This document shows positions 24,560 to 32,159 of a stretch of 33,341 nt of DNA, piece by piece. A program made the translations under genes and the position numbers. Source of the DNA: JACMRI01 sp043778625. GTDB lineage: Bacteria > Bacteroidota > Bacteroidia > UBA4408. The notes under the pieces are model-generated. The model was given only the letters and a program-made list of their open reading frames with translations. It searched no databases and was not told where the DNA came from. Positions within the stretch are counted from its first letter, which is position 1. Each line of letters opens with the position of its first letter. The stretch is taken from assembly GCA_043778625.1 (NCBI GenBank), contig JAYWFU010000018.1, forward strand, positions 1 through 33,341, written 5' to 3'.

Positions 24560-25207
24560 ATGATAAACATACTAGGCAACCACAACAGTATTTTTAATCA
24601 ATTCATACTTGAATTGCGCGATACCACTATTCAAAAAGACAGTATGCGTTTCCGCCGTAACATTGAGCGCATAGGCGAAATAATGGCTTATGAACTAAGT
24701 AAAAAAATGGACTACGTACCTCGTGTAACCACTACTCCGCTAGGCGAAGTAACTATACCCGTAATAGCCGAACAGCCTGTAATAGCAAGTATATTACGCG
24801 CTGGCTTACCGTTGCACATAGGTGTGTTAAATTATTTTGATAGCGCACAAAATGCGTTTATATCCGCCTATCGTAAGCATCACAAAGACCATACGTTTGA
24901 AATACACGTGGAGTACATGAGCTCACCATCGTTAGAGGGCAAAACACTATTACTCTGCGACCCTATGTTGGCCACAGGGCAATCAATGGTGCTGGCTTAC
25001 CAAGCAATGTTGCGCAACGGTGTGCCCAAGCAATTGCATGTGGCGTCAATAATAGCAAGTGCCGAAGGGCTAAGTTATGTGCGCCAGCACTTGCCTGCTA
25101 ACACCCAGTATTGGTTAGGCGCGGTGGACGAAGAACTTACCACACAATCGTACATTGTACCAGGCTTGGGCGATGCCGGCGATTTGGCATACGGAAGCAA
25201 ACTTTAA
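24560..25207 (+). CDS. upp: uracil phosphoribosyltransferase
   Basis: A 215-residue enzyme that salvages uracil to UMP with PRPP. The PRPP-binding segment is LLCDPMLATGQSM (about 135-147), and the uracil-binding C-terminus is PGLGDAGDLAYGSK. ASILRAGLPLHIG (about 76-88) is also typical. Length is normal. It lies inside an apparent operon: Lgt-like gene 11 bases upstream and a Zeta-like kinase 9 bases downstream. Confidence 0.94.
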   Translation: MINILGNHNSIFNQFILELRDTTIQKDSMRFRRNIERIGEIMAYELSKKMDYVPRVTTTPLGEVTIPVIAEQPVIASILRAGLPLHIGVLNYFDSAQNAFISAYRKHHKDHTFEIHVEYMSSPSLEGKTLLLCDPMLATGQSMVLAYQAMLRNGVPKQLHVASIIASAEGLSYVRQHLPANTQYWLGAVDEELTTQSYIVPGLGDAGDLAYGSKL

Positions 25208-25216
25208 AACCAAACG

Positions 25217-25786
25217 GTGAAAAAAAATCTTTACATAATTGCAGGGTGCAACGGAGCTGGCAAAACAACTGCCTCGTTTACCATACTGCCTGAAATATTA
25301 AATTGTAAAGAGTTTGTAAACGCTGATGAAATTGCAAGAGGGTTATCGCCGTTTCAACCCGAAAAAGTAGCCATAGAAGCTGCTCGTATTATGCTAAACA
25401 GAGTAAATGAATTATTGAACGGTAGCAATAATTTTGCATTAGAAACTACCCTAGCCACTAAAAGTTACACGCACAAAATAGCCACAGCACAACACAATAA
25501 TTTTAAAGTAATACTATTGTTTTTTTGGTTGAAAGATGTGCATTTAGCCATAGAGCGTGTGCGAATAAGGGTTACAGAGGGAGGGCACAACATCCCCACT
25601 GATGTAATAAAAAGAAGACACGCCAGTGGTATTAAAAACTTATTTGAGCTATATTTACCAATAGTTGATGAAGCTATGATATTTGAAAATACCGAACGTA
25701 CGCCCACATTAATAGCAGAAAAAAATGGGGACGGAGTTTTTTCAATTATTGACGAAAAAAAATTTAATAGGTTAAAAAAATATTAA
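25217..25786 (+). CDS. Zeta-toxin-like P-loop kinase
   Basis: 189 residues from a GTG at 25217. Walker A is GCNGAGKT (10-17). NADEIARGLSP (about 35-45) and FALETTLAT (about 74-82) are the substrate-side motifs of the Zeta/AAA_33 group. RVRIRVTEGGHNIP (about 115-128) matches the conserved arginine and GGH patch. Classical Zeta toxins phosphorylate UDP-GlcNAc; solo relatives are often small-molecule kinases. The next ORF starts one base after its stop and may be a partner. It is embedded in a run of housekeeping genes, so it may not be a toxin. Confidence 0.85.
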   Translation: MKKNLYIIAGCNGAGKTTASFTILPEILNCKEFVNADEIARGLSPFQPEKVAIEAARIMLNRVNELLNGSNNFALETTLATKSYTHKIATAQHNNFKVILLFFWLKDVHLAIERVRIRVTEGGHNIPTDVIKRRHASGIKNLFELYLPIVDEAMIFENTERTPTLIAEKNGDGVFSIIDEKKFNRLKKY

Positions 25787-25787
25787 A

Positions 25788-25949
25788 ATGAAAAAGGATA
25801 AATCGCAACGAAGTGTCGAGCAAACCAAAATTTTGCAAGGAATGGAAAAAGTATATGAAAATTTAATTGCCTTTAAAAAGCGTATGGGTACTGACATAGT
25901 AACCATGCAAGGCGATAAAATAGTGTACATTAATCCCAATAATTTATAA
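25788..25949 (+). CDS. 53-residue protein, possible partner of Zeta-like kinase
   Basis: Reading directly from ATG 25788 gives 53 codons and TAA at 25947-25949. It starts MKKDKSQRSVEQTKILQG and ends QGDKIVYINPNNL. It is charged, has no signal or TM segment, and is probably helical in the first 32 residues. Codon use resembles the flanking genes. It starts one base after the stop of the Zeta-like gene and ends 11 bases before mtaB. This packing argues for a real gene. A role as antitoxin or regulator of the kinase is inferred from position only, and it does not resemble the known Epsilon antitoxin. Confidence 0.7.
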   Translation: MKKDKSQRSVEQTKILQGMEKVYENLIAFKKRMGTDIVTMQGDKIVYINPNNL

Positions 25950-25960
25950 TTAATAACACT

Positions 25961-27286
25961 ATGTACAGTAACACCGTTGCCTACTACACATTGGGTTGCA
26001 AGCTCAATTTTTCGGAAACCTCTACCATAGCACGCCTCTTTACCGACGGTGGCTATAACAAAGTGGAGTTTAACAACGGTGCCGATGTATACATAATAAA
26101 TACCTGCTCAGTAACCGACCACGCCGACCGCAAATGCAAAAAAGTAGTGGCGCAAGCCCTAAAGCATAACCCTGAGGCATTTATAGCAGTAGTAGGCTGT
26201 TACGCACAATTAAAACCCGAAGAAATTGCTACCATAAAAGGTGTTGACGTAGTGTTAGGTGCGTCGGAAAAATTTGATGTAGTAAACTATATCGAAACCA
26301 AAAAACGTACTGAAACTAAAATTGCTACCTCCGAAATAAAGTTGGCAAACACCTTTGTACCCGCATTTAGCGAGGGAGATCGCACTCGTACGTTTTTTAA
26401 AGTACAAGACGGTTGCGATTATTTTTGTGCATTTTGCACCATACCATTAGCACGAGGATTTAGCCGTAGCGAAACCATTGATGCTACTATTATCAAAGCC
26501 AAAGAGTTAGAAAACAAAGGCATTAAAGAAGTAGTGTTAACGGGCGTAAATATTGGCGATTTTGGACGACACAACGACGAGCAATTTTTCGATTTAATAA
26601 AACGTTTAGAAACTGAGGTAAACATTGAACGCTACCGAATATCAAGCATTGAACCCAACTTACTTACTGAGGAAATTATAAATTTTGTGGCAGTAAGTAA
26701 AAAGTTTATGCCTCATTTTCATATCCCCTTACAATCGGGCAGCAACAAAATATTAAAACTAATGCGCCGTCGCTACGTGCGCGAATTATATGCTAGCCGC
26801 ATAGCATTAATCAAACAAAAAATGCCTAATGCCTGCATTGGGGTTGATGTTATTGTGGGGTTTCCGAGCGAAACTAACGATGATTTTTTAGATACCTACA
26901 ATTTTATTAATGAATTAGATGTGCAGTACTTGCACGTGTTTCCGTACAGCGAACGACCTAATACATCGGCAGCACGTATGAAAGACGTAGTAACTAATAG
27001 AGACAGAACCGAACGAGTTAAACAACTACAAATACTGTCGGAAAAAAAACGACACGCTTTTTATCAAAGCCAACTCAACAATACATTTAATGTATTGTTT
27101 GAACACGAAAAAAGCGATGGTTTTATGTACGGTTTTACGGAGAATTATATTAAAGTAAAAGCGACCTACGACCCGTTATTAGCCAACGAAATTGTACCTT
27201 ACAAAATTACAAAACTCGATAACGAAGATGCCGCAGTTACAGGATATTCGATGGTAGATATTCCTGCCAAGAAAGAATTGGTTTAA
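25961..27286 (+). CDS. mtaB: tRNA t6A37 methylthiotransferase MtaB
   Basis: A 441-residue radical-SAM enzyme that adds a methylthio group to t6A37 of tRNA. The N-terminal cluster cysteines are Cys13 (TLGCKLN), Cys49 (NTCSVT) and Cys81 (VVGCYAQ). The radical-SAM cluster is Cys153, Cys157 and Cys160 (DGCDYFCAFCTIP). HIPLQSGS and VGFPSET are further family motifs, and a C-terminal TRAM-like domain covers about 370-435. TLGCKLN with Lys is typical of MtaB, where MiaB and RimO differ. It ends the apparent lgt-like/upp/zeta/53-aa/mtaB operon. Confidence 0.95.
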   Translation: MYSNTVAYYTLGCKLNFSETSTIARLFTDGGYNKVEFNNGADVYIINTCSVTDHADRKCKKVVAQALKHNPEAFIAVVGCYAQLKPEEIATIKGVDVVLGASEKFDVVNYIETKKRTETKIATSEIKLANTFVPAFSEGDRTRTFFKVQDGCDYFCAFCTIPLARGFSRSETIDATIIKAKELENKGIKEVVLTGVNIGDFGRHNDEQFFDLIKRLETEVNIERYRISSIEPNLLTEEIINFVAVSKKFMPHFHIPLQSGSNKILKLMRRRYVRELYASRIALIKQKMPNACIGVDVIVGFPSETNDDFLDTYNFINELDVQYLHVFPYSERPNTSAARMKDVVTNRDRTERVKQLQILSEKKRHAFYQSQLNNTFNVLFEHEKSDGFMYGFTENYIKVKATYDPLLANEIVPYKITKLDNEDAAVTGYSMVDIPAKKELV

Positions 27287-27385
27287 TGCTATATTGATTT
27301 TACAATTTTACAAGAAAGTCATAAATAGCGAACAACTCATCAGAAAATTAAACTAATAGGTAGTGAACTGGTAAATCAAAAAAAC

Positions 27386-27889
27386 ATGTATTCGGAACTC
27401 GAAAGTATAAACAAATTAATTTTTAAACCGTTAGGGATTGTACTCACAAATGTAGCCGCCGAATTAGAAAGCAAAGAGTATTTTGCACACAAATTTCAAA
27501 TCAATGGACAGCATGTAATATTTAGGTGTGCTAAAATTACACCAACAAAAATTGGGCAATTTGTAACCATTTGGAAACGTGATGACAACGGGATTACTCA
27601 ACCATTTGACCTTCATGATGATTTCAACTTTTGTATAATTACGGCACGAAAAAATGAAAATTTTGGACTGTTTATATTTCCGAAATTAGTTTTGTACCAC
27701 AACAAAATTTTGTCGGATAACACAAGAGATGGAAAACGAGGAATTAGAGTTTATCCAACTTGGGATTTAACAGCAAATAAGCAAGCACAGAAAACTCAAC
27801 TTTGGCAAACAGAATATTTTATAGCACTATCAAAAAACGAAGAAATAGATTTTGAAACAGTGAAGAAACTATTAACTATGGAAAATTAA
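27386..27889 (+). CDS. MepB family protein
   Basis: 167 residues resembling the MepB family. MepB is encoded beside the MepA efflux pump in staphylococci and has no settled biochemical role. Visible family patterns are EYFAHKFQINGQHVIFRCAK (about 31-50), IGQFVTIWKRD (about 56-66), FGLFIFPK (about 92-99) and GKRGIRVYPTWD (about 118-129). There is no signal peptide or TM segment. Codon choice (AGA, GGA, CCA) seems different from neighbours that favour CGT and GGC, and no operon partner is close. Horizontal gain is possible. Confidence 0.8.
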   Translation: MYSELESINKLIFKPLGIVLTNVAAELESKEYFAHKFQINGQHVIFRCAKITPTKIGQFVTIWKRDDNGITQPFDLHDDFNFCIITARKNENFGLFIFPKLVLYHNKILSDNTRDGKRGIRVYPTWDLTANKQAQKTQLWQTEYFIALSKNEEIDFETVKKLLTMEN

Positions 27890-27967
27890 ATTAATAAAGA
27901 ACCACTAATACAAAAGTTGAACACTTAATAATTTGATATTTACCACATCACAAAGTACAAAAATAAT

Positions 27968-28912
27968 ATGCGTACATTAGAAATTAACGAAACACTTGTG
28001 CCTGCAGGTACTTCGCAGTGGTTAAAGGTAAATACCTACAACCTTACCGTGGGTGCGCAGGTAGATATGCCCGCTTACGTTATTAACTCTAGCAAGGAAG
28101 GTCCAGTGGTGTTGTTTACCGCAGGAATGCACGGCGACGAAATTAACGGCATTGAAACCCTACGCCAATTATTACAACGTAAAATAGCGCAAGATTTATT
28201 GTGCGGCGCAGTAATAATTATACCCGTGGTAAACACTATTTCGTTCATGTACAAAAGCCGTGCATTGCCCGATGGTAAAGATTTAAACCGTTGTTTCCCT
28301 GGGGCCAAAAACGGTTCGTTAGGCGCACGTATTGCTTATGATATGATGCAAAAAATATTACCTATTATTGATGTAGGCGTTGATTTTCATACGGGAGGAG
28401 CACAAATAAATAACTACCCACACTTGCGTTGTAAGTTTGACGAAGTGGCGAGTGTTGACTTAGCTAAAAAATTTGGCGCACCATTTTTAGTAAACAGTGA
28501 GTACCGCGAAAAATCGTTTAGAAAAGAAGCCGCAAAACTAGGCAAAACAATATTGGTGTATGAAGCGGGCGAATCGCTACGATTGAATAAACTAGCTATA
28601 AAAACTGGGTTAGAAGGCTGCGAACGCCTACTGAAAAACTTAGATATGCTTGCCCACAACACAGTGGAAGAATATAAAACCGAAGTGCTAAATACTACCA
28701 CATGGGTACGTGCCAAAAACGCAGGTTTGTTTCGCACCTACAAAAAATACGGCGATTACGTTACCGTAGATGAAAAAATTGCTGCCGTAACCGATACCTA
28801 TGGCAAGGAGTATTTTGCCGTAACGGCAAATGTTTCGGGTTATATTATTGGTGTAAATAACAGCCCTGTGGTAAATGTGGGCGACGCCCTGCTACATATT
28901 GGTTGTGTATAG
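27968..28912 (+). CDS. succinylglutamate desuccinylase/aspartoacylase family protein
   Basis: A 314-residue zinc carboxypeptidase-like deacylase. Zinc ligands are His55 and Glu58 (GMHGDEINGIE) and His141 (VDFHTGG). The general acid/base is Glu199 (VYEAGES). The substrate-binding Asp-Leu-Asn-Arg pattern (KDLNRCFPG) is at about 105-113. The C-terminal beta domain (about 225-314) ends in a swivel-like VSGYIIGVNNSPVVNVGD. Members remove acyl groups from amino acids; the substrate here is unknown. No arginine-succinyl pathway genes are near. Confidence 0.9.
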   Translation: MRTLEINETLVPAGTSQWLKVNTYNLTVGAQVDMPAYVINSSKEGPVVLFTAGMHGDEINGIETLRQLLQRKIAQDLLCGAVIIIPVVNTISFMYKSRALPDGKDLNRCFPGAKNGSLGARIAYDMMQKILPIIDVGVDFHTGGAQINNYPHLRCKFDEVASVDLAKKFGAPFLVNSEYREKSFRKEAAKLGKTILVYEAGESLRLNKLAIKTGLEGCERLLKNLDMLAHNTVEEYKTEVLNTTTWVRAKNAGLFRTYKKYGDYVTVDEKIAAVTDTYGKEYFAVTANVSGYIIGVNNSPVVNVGDALLHIGCV

Positions 28913-28931
28913 TTTTTTAATTGTAAATTCG
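28903..28931 (+). promoter_or_regulatory. possible promoter for smpB
   Basis: TTG at 28903-28905 and TAAATTCG at 28924-28931 (one mismatch to TAnnTTTG) are 18 bases apart, 27 bases before the GTG start at 28958. The -33 box lies inside the end of the preceding gene. Support is modest. Confidence 0.35.
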
Positions 28932-28957
28932 CACTTTATATTTTAACAAAACATACC

Positions 28958-29416
28958 GTGAAAAAAACAATAGCCAACAACACTATAAAAAACAAACGTG
29001 CTTATTTCGATTACGAAATAATAGCACCCTTTGTGGCTGGGTTGGTATTGGCTGGCACCGAAATAAAAAGCTTACGCGAAGGAAAAGCCAATTTAACTGA
29101 CGGATTTTGTTCGTTTACTAACGGCGAATTACATGCACGTAACATTCATATTTCGGAATATTTTGAGGGTACTTACAACAACCATCGGCCTAAGCACGAC
29201 CGTAAGTTGCTGTTAAATAAACGCGAACTAGCTAAAATAAAAGAACTCCTCAAAAACAAAAGCCATACAGTTATTCCGCTCAAAATATTTTTTACCGAAA
29301 AAGGTTGGGCTAAAATAGAGATAGGTGTAGCACGGGGCAAAAAAGAATTTGACAAACGCGAAAGTCTCAAAACTAAATACGCACAACGTGAAATTAGCAA
29401 CGCTATGAAACATTAA
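28958..29416 (+). CDS. smpB: SsrA-binding protein SmpB
   Basis: A 152-residue partner of tmRNA in rescuing stalled ribosomes. It starts with GTG at 28958. The core features are NKRAYFDYEI, LAGTEIKSLREGKANL (about 31-46), GELHARNIHISEY, RPKHDRKLLLNKREL (about 79-93) and KGWAKIEIGVARGKKEFDKRE. The basic C-terminal tail YAQREISNAMKH, which enters the decoding centre, is present. The tmRNA gene itself is not in the window. Confidence 0.96.
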   Translation: MKKTIANNTIKNKRAYFDYEIIAPFVAGLVLAGTEIKSLREGKANLTDGFCSFTNGELHARNIHISEYFEGTYNNHRPKHDRKLLLNKRELAKIKELLKNKSHTVIPLKIFFTEKGWAKIEIGVARGKKEFDKRESLKTKYAQREISNAMKH

Positions 29417-29478
29417 ATTTTAATACACCTATCATAAAAATACTCACTTAATTTTAACTTAATAAAAACCTATTTACA

Positions 29479-31107
29479 ATGACTGGATTTTTTAACGTAC
29501 CCACACCCATCAACGAAAACATAACAAGTTATGCTCCCAACACTAAGGAGCGCAAGCATTTGCAAGATACCATAGCTGCAATGCGTGCACAAACAATGGA
29601 TATACCTATGTACATTGGTGGTAAACACATTCGTACCAATAACACAGGCGCATGCTTACCACCGCACGACCACCAGCATATATTAGCCAACTATCACAAG
29701 GGTGCTAAGCAACACGTAACCGATGCTATAAATGCGGCTTTAGCAGCTAAAGCGCAGTGGAGCAATTTACCTTGGGAACATCGTGCGGCTATATTTTTAA
29801 AGGCAGCCGAACTAGTAAGCGGTCCTTATCGCTTGCGTATTAATGCGGCTACCATGCTTGGGCAATCAAAAAGTGCTTTTCAGGCTGAGATTGATAGTGC
29901 GTGCGAGTTTGCTGATTTCTTACGTTTTAACGTAAAATATATGACCGAAATATATGCTGAGCAACCCATATCATCGGCAGGAGTGTGGAACCGCCTAGAG
30001 CAACGCTCGCTCGAAGGATTTGTGTACGCACTTACGCCATTTAATTTTACGGCTATTGCGGGTAACTTGCCCTCAAGCGCAGCAATGATGGGCAATGTAG
30101 TAGTATGGAAACCATCTAACACACAAATATATTCAGCTAATATTATTATGCAAATATTTGAGGAAGCTGGCGTACCCGCAGGTGTTATTAACTTGGTGTA
30201 TGTTAGTGGCCCCGATGCTGCTGAAGTTATATTTAAGCATGCTGATTTTGCAGGCATACATTTTACGGGTAGTACAGCCGTGTTTCAAGATATTTGGAAA
30301 GCTATTGGTAACAATATTCACAACTACAAATCGTACCCACGCATAGTAGGCGAAACTGGTGGTAAAGATTTTATACTCCTACATCCTACGGCTGATGTAG
30401 CGGTGAGTGCTACTGCACTTACACGAGCTTCGTTCGAGTATCAAGGGCAAAAATGCTCCGCCTGCTCACGTGCTTATGTACCCGCAAGTATGTGGCCTGC
30501 ACTTAAAGAGCGATTGATAGCTGATGTTAAATCAATTAAAATTGGCGGTACTGAAGATTTTAGTAATTTTTTTAATGCTGTAATTGATGAAAAATCATTT
30601 GATAAATTAGCTTCGTATATTGATGCCGCCAAAACTGACAAAGACGCTGAAATAGTAGTTGGTGGCACGTATGACAAGAGTAAAGGATATTTTGTACACC
30701 CTACAATTATTCAGGCACATACCCCAACTTATGTAACTATGTGTACCGAATTGTTTGGCCCCGTGCTTACTATATATGTGTATGCCGATGCGGATTTTGA
30801 AGCAACGTTAGATATAATTGATGCTACATCAACCTATGCTTTAACGGGTGCAATAATTTCTAACGACCGTTACAGTATTGATTTAGCCAGCAAAAAATTA
30901 GCTAATAGTGCAGGTAATTTTTATATTAATGATAAATGTACAGGCGCAGTAGTTGGTCAGCAGCCTTTTGGTGGCGGGCGTGCTAGTGGCACTAACGACA
31001 AAGCAGGTAGCAAACTTAATTTATTACGTTGGGTAAGCCCACGTACTATTAAGGAAACTTTTACGCCGCCTACTGAGTACGCATACCCATTTATGCAACC
31101 CGAATAG
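29479..31107 (+). CDS. pruA: L-glutamate gamma-semialdehyde dehydrogenase (P5C dehydrogenase)
   Basis: A 542-residue aldehyde dehydrogenase that oxidises glutamate semialdehyde from proline breakdown to glutamate with NAD. Catalytic Cys326 lies in EYQGQKCSACSR, and general base Glu292 is in VGETGGKDF. The cofactor strand FTGSTAVFQ (about 262-270), TPFNFTAIAGNLPSS (about 186-200) and the C-terminal GQQPFGGGRASGTNDKAGS are all typical. It is the monofunctional form; no proline dehydrogenase domain is attached and no putA/prodh gene is nearby. It is followed 32 bases later by the bestrophin-family gene. Confidence 0.96.
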   Translation: MTGFFNVPTPINENITSYAPNTKERKHLQDTIAAMRAQTMDIPMYIGGKHIRTNNTGACLPPHDHQHILANYHKGAKQHVTDAINAALAAKAQWSNLPWEHRAAIFLKAAELVSGPYRLRINAATMLGQSKSAFQAEIDSACEFADFLRFNVKYMTEIYAEQPISSAGVWNRLEQRSLEGFVYALTPFNFTAIAGNLPSSAAMMGNVVVWKPSNTQIYSANIIMQIFEEAGVPAGVINLVYVSGPDAAEVIFKHADFAGIHFTGSTAVFQDIWKAIGNNIHNYKSYPRIVGETGGKDFILLHPTADVAVSATALTRASFEYQGQKCSACSRAYVPASMWPALKERLIADVKSIKIGGTEDFSNFFNAVIDEKSFDKLASYIDAAKTDKDAEIVVGGTYDKSKGYFVHPTIIQAHTPTYVTMCTELFGPVLTIYVYADADFEATLDIIDATSTYALTGAIISNDRYSIDLASKKLANSAGNFYINDKCTGAVVGQQPFGGGRASGTNDKAGSKLNLLRWVSPRTIKETFTPPTEYAYPFMQPE

Positions 31108-31139
31108 TAATTAATAGCTCCTAGTAACGTACACTATTT

Positions 31140-31979
31140 ATGGTAGATTATAATCCCAAAGATTGGTCAGCATTTATATTTAAAATGCACAAGGCTGATA
31201 CAGTACAAAAACTGTTGCCAATGCTTATTTACATAGCCGTATACAGTGGTGTAGTGGTGTTTTTATTACATCAGTTTTTGCCTACTAATTTAATTTCGTA
31301 TTGCGAAAAATTAACCATAATGCATACCTTACTAGGGTTTGTAATATCAATGCTATTGGTGTTTAGAACCAACACTGCCTACGACCGTTGGTGGGAGGGC
31401 CGCAAGGTGTGGGGTTCGTTAATAAACACAAGCCGAAACTTGTTATTAAAATTTACCACCCAAATTAGTAACCCCACTATAGTTAAGCAATTGAGCGAAA
31501 CGGTAGTGGAGTTTGCCGAAGCGTTAAAAATACACCTTAACAAAGGTAAGGGTACAAAACATACCTCACACTTACCATTAACTACTACGTACAACATGTA
31601 CAACCAAGTGTGTGCGTTACACAAAAATGCTTTAATTAACGATATACAATTTTTAACCTTAAATAATGATATACAACTACTAATGGATTATACCGGAATG
31701 TGCGAACGTATTAAAAACACTCCCATACCGTTTATATACAGTATGTTTATTAAAAAATTTATTTTTATTTACGTAATGACTTTACCCTTTGCCTTAGGCT
31801 TTAATTTAAGTTATTTAACTGTGCCAGTATCGGTATTTATATTTTACGTATTAGCAAGTTTAGAAACTATTGCTGAAGAAATAGAAGACCCATTTGGTGA
31901 GGACTCCAACGATTTACCGCTCCAAAATTATGTACGCATAATTGAAAAAAGCAAAATTGAATTACTTGTTAAATTGTAA
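31140..31979 (+). CDS. bestrophin family ion channel
   Basis: 279 residues of the bacterial bestrophin (YneE-like) family. Members form pentameric channels, cation- or chloride-selective. The N-terminal helices include KLLPMLIYIAVYSGVVVFLL (about 22-41), and a family hallmark FRTNTAYDRWWEGRKVWGS lies at about 77-95. A later pair of helices (about 205-245) is followed by the acidic C-terminal loop EEIEDPFGEDSNDLP (about 247-261), which is the conserved bestrophin tail. Start ATG at 31140. Ion selectivity cannot be told. Confidence 0.9.
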   Translation: MVDYNPKDWSAFIFKMHKADTVQKLLPMLIYIAVYSGVVVFLLHQFLPTNLISYCEKLTIMHTLLGFVISMLLVFRTNTAYDRWWEGRKVWGSLINTSRNLLLKFTTQISNPTIVKQLSETVVEFAEALKIHLNKGKGTKHTSHLPLTTTYNMYNQVCALHKNALINDIQFLTLNNDIQLLMDYTGMCERIKNTPIPFIYSMFIKKFIFIYVMTLPFALGFNLSYLTVPVSVFIFYVLASLETIAEEIEDPFGEDSNDLPLQNYVRIIEKSKIELLVKL

Positions 31980-32090
31980 GTAGTATAATATTTTTTTTAG
32001 GGCTATGCAAAAATCAGTAGTATAGCATCACTCACACTACTACCAAGCTATTTATAATTATTACAACTAGGTCAAGCAAAAACACTAATA

Positions 32091-32153
32091 GTAGTTATAT
32101 ACCACAACGAGCAAGTAAACTTGGTTTACTTGCTCGTTGTGGTATATAACTAC
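32091..32153. terminator. perfect 30-bp inverted repeat between convergent genes
   Basis: Bases 32091-32120 and 32124-32153 are exact reverse complements, separated by only TTG. It lies between the ends of the bestrophin gene (+) and glnN (-) and very probably stops transcription from both sides. No long T-run follows on either strand, so the exact mechanism is not shown by sequence. The rest of 31980-32159 is A/T-rich with small imperfect dyads and no gene. Confidence 0.65.
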
Positions 32154-32159
32154 AGGCTA

